From contig CAVVFZ010000014.1 of assembly GCA_963747555.1 (NCBI GenBank), forward strand, positions 1-64,000: DNA of 64,000 nt, given 5' to 3'. The DNA is from DUZB01 sp963747555 (GTDB lineage Bacteria; Desulfobacterota; DSM-4660; Desulfatiglandales; Desulfatiglandaceae). Below, piece by piece: positions 63,952-64,000 of the stretch; position 1 is the stretch's first letter, and the number at the start of each line of letters is the position of its first letter. The notes beneath the pieces are model-generated. The model worked only from the letters and a program-made list of their open reading frames with translations. It ran no database searches and had not been told where the DNA came from. A program made the translations under genes and the position numbers.

Positions 63952-64000
63952 TCATATGTTGTACGTTCTGAGGATGGCTTCCAGTACCGCCCCGCAGACG
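63952..64000 (-). CDS. 3' end of a gene leaving the window
   Basis: The minus strand reads VCGAVLEAILRTYNI followed by TGA at 63952-63954. Only 15 residues are visible, so no family can be named. The 20 or so bases before the XdhC start suggest it belongs to the same operon. Confidence 0.35.
   Translation of the reverse strand, partial: VCGAVLEAILRTYNI

Noticed and set aside
1..64000. CRISPR array or cas genes
   Set aside because: No regularly spaced direct repeats with unique spacers and no cas-like proteins were seen; the only tandem repeats are the G-rich tract.
1..64000. Prophage or integrative element with integrase
   Set aside because: No integrase, terminase, capsid or conjugation genes; the tRNA-Arg gene at 31364 has no flanking duplication or island next to it.

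Overview
The window looks like chromosomal DNA of a strictly anaerobic deltaproteobacterium (Desulfobacterota, sulfate-reducer or syntroph type). This is inferred from gene content, not from a marker gene. The pointers are: membrane F0 genes (atpZ-atpI-atpB-atpE) without F1 genes beside them, a redox repressor Rex, a siroheme-decarboxylase-type regulator coupled to hemL, XdhC/MoeA-like molybdenum enzyme maturation, a branched-chain amino acid ABC operon next to an acyl-CoA synthetase, and type IV pilin and PilT genes.

Layout. 1-11.5 kb is an accessory island of toxin-antitoxin loci (AbiEii-like, Phd/VapC, PIN, VapBC twice, MazEF, MntA/HepT twice, DUF433/DUF5615) mixed with three copies of one Dpm1-like glycosyltransferase gene and an AAA/DUF4143 ATPase; about half of these genes are truncated or frameshifted. 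11.7-25.9 kb is a glycan/pilus region: a GT87-like and several GT-C (GT39/ArnT-like and TMTC-like with TPR repeats) membrane glycosyltransferases, a GT2, a SAM methyltransferase and two tandem type IV pilin genes, the upstream one behind a good sigma-54 promoter. 26.1-28 kb holds a G-rich repeat, group II intron-like remnants around a TacA-TacT module, and a HicA fragment.

28-64 kb is mainly core genome: GT2, surE, an unknown anchored protein, a GAF protein, tRNA-Arg(CCU), a Nudix hydrolase, a GHMP sugar kinase, a PilU/PilT pair with two accessory genes, panB-panE-pdxA-uvrA, rex, the F0 genes, ahbB-like/hemL, a flavin-type oxidase-like protein, ubiB, livM-H-K-G-F with an acyl-CoA synthetase, a DEDD nuclease, an M29 peptidase, an RsmF-like methyltransferase, PadR, a MoeA-like protein and XdhC.

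How they fit: the pilins, GT-C enzymes, polyprenyl-phosphate sugar synthase homologues and retraction ATPases could together build and glycosylate type IV pili (inference). The liv operon plus CoA ligase suggests uptake and activation of branched or aromatic acids. Caveat: many single-base frameshifts fall in housekeeping genes (uvrA, pdxA, panE, livM, surE, M29, xdhC), several at short homopolymers. Part of the apparent gene decay may therefore be sequencing error, and pseudogene calls that rest on one frameshift are provisional.
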